NCBI GenBank assembly: GCA_047602365.1 | Contig: JASGHM010000001.1 | Span: 62,001 to 126,000, forward strand | DNA length: 64,000 bases | Source: Piscinibacter sp047602365 | Lineage (GTDB): Bacteria > Pseudomonadota > Gammaproteobacteria > Burkholderiales > Burkholderiaceae_C | Direction: 5' to 3' | Part shown: positions 59,417 through 64,000 of the stretch, piece by piece | Layout of the letters: each line of letters starts with the position of its first letter | How positions within the stretch are numbered: the first letter of the stretch is position 1 | The notes under the pieces: model-generated | What the model saw: only the letters and a program-made list of their open reading frames with translations | Told to the model about the DNA's origin: nothing | Databases searched by the model: none | Program-made: the position numbers and the translations under genes

Positions 59417-59904
59417 ATGCGCACATTTTCTACATCGATGGGCACGGACATCGAGGTCTGGCTGGCTCGCATGGCGGTGGCTATCGCCTCGATATCGGCG
59501 ATGCCAGCAAGACCGGTGCGACGCTCGCAGGACCGAGCGCGCCCTGCCGTCGACGGCGTCCGTGCACGCATTCGATCGCGATCGATGGCGACACGTTCTA
59601 CATCCATCTCGACGGCGCGACCTATCGCTGATCCACTCCGTCCGTTGTTTTGCCGGCACGACGATGCCGCCGGCACACGATGTCGTCGCGCGCGCCGATG
59701 CCGGGCGCGGTTGTCTCGGTCGAGTGTCGCGTCGGGCAGGCGGTGGCGGCGCGGCGATACGCTTGCTGGTGATCGAGAGCATGAAGCTGGAAACGGCCAT
59801 CGAGGCGCCTGGCGCGACGGCGTCGTTGAGGCCGTGCATGTCGCGGCGGGTCAGACCTTCGAGCGCGATGCGCCGCTGGTCGACGCTTCGCCGGAGCGGC
59901 CTGA
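59417..59904 (+). CDS. Separate biotin carboxyl carrier subunit, frame breaks
   Basis: ATG at 59417 lies one base after the biotin carboxylase stop. With frame repair the protein reads MRTFFYIDGTDIEVWLA, GGGYRLDIGDAS, AIDGDTFYIHLDGATYR, PMPGAVVSVECRVGQAVAAG and the biotinylation site VIESMKLETAIEAP, in which the Lys of E-S-M-K is biotinylated. It then has DGVVEAVHVAAGQTFERDAP and probably stops at 59902-59904. About 160 residues: a beta-barrel-like linker plus a biotinyl domain. A fused subunit interrupted by errors is the alternative, because this is the most error-rich tract. Confidence 0.65.
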
Positions 59905-59906
59905 CG

Positions 59907-61528
59907 ATGCGCAAGATCGATCTCCGCCTCGACACGCGTTCGGAGGAATTCTCGCCAATGTCGCGCACAATCGCGGCGCTCGTCGCGCGCGCTGCAGCGA
60001 GCGGCAGCACGAGGCGCGGCGCGAGCGTCCGCAGCGCGACATCGATCGGCTGACGCGCCAGAACAAGATGTTCGTGCGCGACCGCATCGAGCTGCTGCTC
60101 GATCCCGGCACGCCGTTCCTCGAGCTCTCGACGCTCGCCGCCAACCAGGCCTATGACGGCGACGTGCCGGGCGCCGGCATCGTCTCGGGCATCGGCATCG
60201 TCTCCGGCCGCGAAGTCATCATCCACGCCGACGATGCGAGCGTGAAGGGCGGCGCGTGGTATCCGCTCTCGGTCAAGAAGATCGTGCGCACGCTCGACAT
60301 CGCGATCGAGAACCGCCTGCCGGTGGTGCATCTGTGCGACAGCGCCGGCGGCTTCCTGCCGCTGCAGGCCGAACTCTTCGCCGACCGCTATCTACGCCGG
60401 CCGCATCTTCCGCAATCAGTCGATCCTGTCGAAGATGGGCGTGCCGCAGGTCGCGATCGTGCTCGGCCATTGCACGGCGGGCGGCGCCTATGTGCCGGCG
60501 CTCTCCGAATACAACGTCATCGTGCGCGGCACCGGCGCGATCTTCCTCGGCGGCCCGCCGCTGGTGAAGGCGGCGACCGGCGAGGACGTCAGCGTCGAAG
60601 AGCTCGGCGGCGCCGACATGCACACCCGCATCTCCGGCACCGCCGACTATCCGGCCGCCAGCGAAGAGCACGCGATCGCGATCGCGCGCGAGATCGTCGG
60701 CACTTCCGAAGCGGCCGCAGAAGCGCGACGTCGAGTGGCATCGAGCCGGAGCCGCCGTACTACGATCCGGCCGAGCTCTACGGCGTCATTCCGCGCGACA
60801 TCAAGAGCGCAGTTCGACATGCGCGAGGTGATCGCGCGCGTGGTCGACGGCAGCCGTTTCCACGAATATCAGCCGGCCTATGGCACGACGCTGGTCTGCG
60901 GCTTCGCGCACATCTGGGGCTATCAAGGTCGGCATCCTCGCCAACAACGGCGTGCTGTTCAACGATAGCTCGCTCAAGGGCGCGCATTTCATGCAGCTCT
61001 GCGACCAGAACCGCACGCCGATGCTCTTCCTGCAGAACATCACCGGCTACATGGTCGGCCGGGAATACGAGCATCGCGGCATCACCAAGGACGGCGCCAA
61101 GATGATCATGGCGGTGTCGGGCCGCGAGGTGCCGAAGATCACCGTGATCGTGCAACGGCTCGTTCGGCGCCGGCAATTACGGCATGTCGCGGCCGCGCCT
61201 TCGATCCGCGCTTCCTGTTCATGTGGCCGCAGCAGCCAGATCTCGGTGATGGGCGCCGAGCAGGCCGCGAACGTGCTCGCCGACATCAAGATCACGCCAG
61301 CTCTCGCGCGACGGCGAGAACGCTGGCGCCGCCGGAGATCGCGGCGATCCGCGATCCGATCCTGGATGAATACCGGCGCCAGTCGAGCGCCTATTACTCG
61401 ACCTCGGAAATGTGGGACGACGGCATCCTCGATCCGGTCGACACGCGCAATGCGCTCGGCCATCGCGCTGTCGGCGGCGCTCAACACGCCGATGGGCGAC
61501 CCCGCACTACGGCGTGTTCAGGATGTGA
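59907..61528 (+). CDS. Carboxyltransferase subunit of a 3-methylcrotonyl/geranyl-CoA carboxylase-type enzyme, frame breaks
   Basis: Starts MRKIDLRLDTRSEEF. Long intact blocks include RDRIELLLDPGTPFLELSTL, IVSGREVIIHADDASVKGGA, LCDSAGGFLPLQAELFADR, VLGHCTAGGAYVPALSEYNV and GGPPLVKAATGEDVSVEELG. Later blocks include NGVLFNDSSLKGAHFMQLCD and FLQNITGYMVGREYEHRGIT. This is the MCC beta/AtuC family, not propionyl-CoA carboxylase. About 535 residues; stop TGA 61526-61528. The span is roughly a dozen bases longer than expected, from insertions. Whether the substrate is methylcrotonyl-, geranyl- or another 3-methyl-enoyl-CoA needs comparison of substrate-pocket residues. Confidence 0.88.
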
Positions 61529-61532
61529 GGCG

Positions 61533-62373
61533 ATGATGGACCAGGCGAGCGCCCTGAACTCCCGCTCCGACCGGCCATCGTGCTCGCTGCGACGGCATCG
61601 AGCGCTCGTTCGGCGGCCTGAAGCGCGCTGAAGGGCGTCTCGCTCGACGTCGCGCGAGGGCGAAATCTTCGGCCTCGTCGGCCCCAACGGCTCGGGCAAG
61701 ACGACCATGGTCAATGTCGTCACCGGCTTCTATCCGCCCAATGCCGGCAAGGTGACGCTGTTCGGCGAGGACATCACCGCACATCGACGCCGCATCGCGA
61801 TCGCCCACAAGGGCGTCGCCCGCACCTTCCAGAACCTCGCGCTGTTCAAGGGCATGAGCGTCCTCGACAACATCCTGATCGGCCGCCACACCCACATGCG
61901 CCCTCGGCGCTCGGCACGCTGTTCTACTGGTGGTGGGCCGAGCAAGGAGGAACTGGCGAACCGGCGGATCGTCGAGGAAATCATCGAGTTCATGCAGTTG
62001 CAGGACATCCGCGACGAGCCGGTGGAGACGATCCCGCTCGGCCTGCAGAAGCGCGTGGAACTCGCCCGCGCCCTCGTCGCCGAGCCGCAGCTTCCTCATC
62101 CTCGACGAGCCGATGGCGGGCATGAACCAGGAAGAGAAGGAATATATCGCGCGCTTCATCCTCGATGCCCGCGAGGCGCGCGGCGTCACCATCCTGATCA
62201 TCGAGCATCACATGGACGTGGTGACCGCCATCTGCGACCGCGTGGTGGTGCTGAGCTATGGCGAGATCATCTCTCAAGGGAAGCCGCAGGAAGCCATCGC
62301 CCATCCCAAGGTCGTCTCGGCCTATCTCGGCGAGCGCGCGGCGAAGCGCCACAGCGAGGGAGCGCATCCATGA
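61533..62373 (+). CDS. LivG-type branched-chain ABC transporter ATP-binding protein, frame breaks
   Basis: About 275 residues. Walker A is GLVGPNGSGKTTMVNVVTGF; the Q-loop region is ARTFQNLALFKGMSVLDNIL; the signature segment reads IPLGLQKRVELARALVAEPQ; Walker B is LDEPMAGMNQEEKEYI and the H-loop ILIIEHHMDVV. This is the LivG branch of the HAAT transporters. Frame changes at about 61580, 61650, 61785, 61905-61945 and 62095. It starts four bases after the carboxyltransferase and its stop overlaps the next start (ATGA). A permease pair, LivF and a binding protein are expected beyond the window. Confidence 0.87.
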
Positions 62374-64000
62374 ACGCGCCCGTTCGCCCGAAGGACTTCG
62401 CCGTCACCTGGCCGACCCATGCCGATGGCCAGCCGGCGACGCTGGTCGCGGCGCTCGCCCGCAATGCCGCCGAATATCCGGGTCGCGTCGCCTTCCGCGA
62501 GCGGAAATACGGCGTCTGGCAGGAACAGACCTGGAGCGAGGTGCTGGAGGAGGTCGCGGCCATCGCGCTCGGCCTTCAGGCGCGGGGCCTGTCGGCGGGC
62601 GCCGCCCTCACCATCATCGGCGACAACCGGCCGCGGCTCTATTACGCGATGCTGGCGGCCAACATGCTCAAGGCCTTCCCGTCGCCGGCCTATCCCGACA
62701 TTCCGCTTGACGAACTGGTGGCGGCGACCCGCCACGGCGCGCCGACCGTCGCGGTCGGCGAGGACCAGGAACAGGTCGACAAGCTGCTGGAGCTGAGGGC
62801 CAAGATCGGCCGGCCGAACACCATCGTCTACGACGACCGGCGCGGCCTCGACGGCTATGCCGATCCAGGGATCGTCTCGTTCGATCAGGTGATCGCCGAG
62901 GGCCGCGAGCGGCTTGCCCGCGATCCCGCCCTGATGGCCTCGCTGATCGGTCAGGCCGGCGCGGACGACGTGACCGTGCTGCTCCATTCCTCGGGCACCA
63001 CCGGCCTGCCGAAAGGCATTCCGCTGCGCCATTCCAACGTCACCCGCGGCGTCCTGAATGCCGGCGAGAGCGGCTATTTCCAGAAGCACGAGGAGCTCTT
63101 CGCCTATCTGCCGACCGCCTGGGTGGGCGATTTCGTCTTCACGCTCGGCGCCGGGCTGATGCTGGTCGCGACCATCAACATCCCCGAGCGGCAGGAAACG
63201 GTGCTGCACGACCTGCGCGAGGTCGTCGCCGACCTTCTATCTCGCCGCGCCGCGCGCCTGGGACCAGATGCTGACCCGCATCCAGGTCGGCATGAAGAAC
63301 TCGACGCCGCTGAAGCGCCGGCTGTTCGACCTGTTCATGCCGCGGGCGGTGGCGCTGGAGAAGAAGCGGCTCGCCGGCGGCACGCCGACCCTCGTCGAGC
63401 GGGTGGTCGACGCCATCGGCAATGTCGTCGTCTATGCCCCCTTGCGCGACTATCTCGGCCTGACGCGGGCCGAGCGCGCCTTCACCGGCGGCGAGGCGCT
63501 GGGCGAGGACACGTTCCTGTTCTTCCGGGCGCTCGGCATCCGCCTCAAGCAGTTCTACGGCCAGACCGAGACCTGCGCGCTCACCGCCGCGCAGAGCGAG
63601 GGCCACGTCAAGCTCCATACCGTAGGCCGTCCGATGGCGGGGGTGGAACTGAAGATCGACGACAGCGGCGAGATCCTGGTGCGCTCGCCTTCGGTCATTT
63701 CCGGCTACTATCGACGACCCCGAGGGCTCGGCCAAGGCGATCGTCGACGGCTGGCTGCACACCGGCGATGCCGGGCTGATCGACGCCGACGGCGATCTCG
63801 TGGTGCTCGGCCGCGTCAGCGAGGTGGTGCGCACCGCCGCGGGCGAGCGCTACATCCCGAACTTCATCGAGAACCGGCTGAAGTTCAGCCCCTATATCCG
63901 CAATGTCGCGGTGATGGGGGCGGGCCGGGACGAGCTGACCGCCATCGTCTGCATCGATTTCGACGCGGTCGGCCACTGGGCCGAGGAACACCGCATCTCC
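62370..64000 (+). CDS. AMP-forming acyl-CoA synthetase (long-chain type), runs off the window
   Basis: At least 540 residues. It begins MNAPVRPKDFAVTWPTHADG and has FRERKYGVWQEQTWSEVLEE, the AMP-binding P-loop VLLHSSGTTGLPKGIPLRHS, LPTAWVGDFVFTLGAG, IRLKQFYGQTETCALTA and DGWLHTGDAGLIDADGDLVV. These are all diagnostic of ANL acyl-CoA synthetases of the FadD15/FAA1-like branch. One break near 63237 and one near 63712. It would activate the acid taken up by the adjoining transporter (AtuH counterpart). The C-terminus lies outside the window. Confidence 0.9.

Overview
This window looks like a chromosomal segment of a high-GC alphaproteobacterium, most likely in the Hyphomicrobiales (Rhizobiales). 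The reasons are the very high GC, the gene order guaB - MAPEG protein - rsmB - guaA, an ExoF/ExoY/ExoP-type polysaccharide cluster, a Bug/TctC binding protein, small secreted Gly/His-rich proteins, and GC-rich palindromic intergenic repeats. No IS element, prophage, CRISPR array or rRNA was seen; one tRNA-Val(CAC) is present. Many housekeeping genes (guaB, guaA, rsmB, mrp, mobA) carry several frame breaks in local tracts while every family motif is preserved. I read these as sequencing or assembly indels, not pseudogenes. Coordinates of such genes give the reconstructed span.

Layout. 1-5.1 kb: tail of a GntR-type regulator, an SDR, two inverted-repeat blocks, a metallophosphoesterase, a D-lactate dehydrogenase-like flavoprotein and an M20 peptidase. 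5.1-8.6 kb: genes typical of molybdenum-cofactor and sulfur-carrier chemistry (DUF2478, TusA-like, DUF6505-like, MobA) and an Mrp/ApbC Fe-S carrier ATPase. 8.7-19.2 kb: guaB, MAPEG, rsmB and guaA, interleaved with a family of small secreted proteins sharing a Cys-bracketed WVD-P-YG motif, a GGDEF protein and a VapBC-like pair. 19.2-27.5 kb: a second VapBC-type pair, an endonuclease III-like glycosylase, a PHP-UvrD fusion helicase, the tRNA, a Bug-type binding protein, a fifth Cys-motif protein, a transglutaminase-like protein and a secreted protein of unknown role. 27.9-51.5 kb: a large exopolysaccharide locus with priming transferase, six glycosyltransferases, flippase, polymerase, ExoF-like and ExoP-like export proteins, a ManC-like fusion, a UDP-galactopyranose-mutase-like flavoprotein, HAD protein, methyltransferases and a secreted GH16 enzyme. 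51.5-64 kb: a catabolic locus resembling the acyclic terpene utilization (Atu) set.

How they work together. In the polysaccharide locus the ExoY-like enzyme would load the first sugar on undecaprenyl phosphate, the glycosyltransferases extend it, the flippase and polymerase move and join units, and ExoP/ExoF-like proteins set length and export; GH16 may trim the product. Two key enzymes, the ManC-like and ExoP-like proteins, have degenerate catalytic motifs. In the catabolic locus an acyl-CoA synthetase would activate an acid, an isovaleryl-CoA-dehydrogenase-type enzyme would desaturate it, and a biotin-dependent carboxylase (biotin carboxylase, apparently separate biotin carrier, carboxyltransferase) would carboxylate the 3-methyl-enoyl-CoA, followed by hydratases and the AtuA-like and SDR proteins. 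A LivG-type ABC ATPase sits in the same operon. A TetR regulator is encoded there, and a near-identical palindrome (TGAAT-N3-ATTCA core) lies in both divergent intergenic regions, suggesting one regulon.

The strongest hunting leads are that two-operator catabolic regulon, a fixed-spacing promoter-like element (GAACC-N19-CCCATGG) in front of four genes for small exported or membrane proteins, the Cys-motif protein family, and the degenerate ManC and ExoP enzymes.
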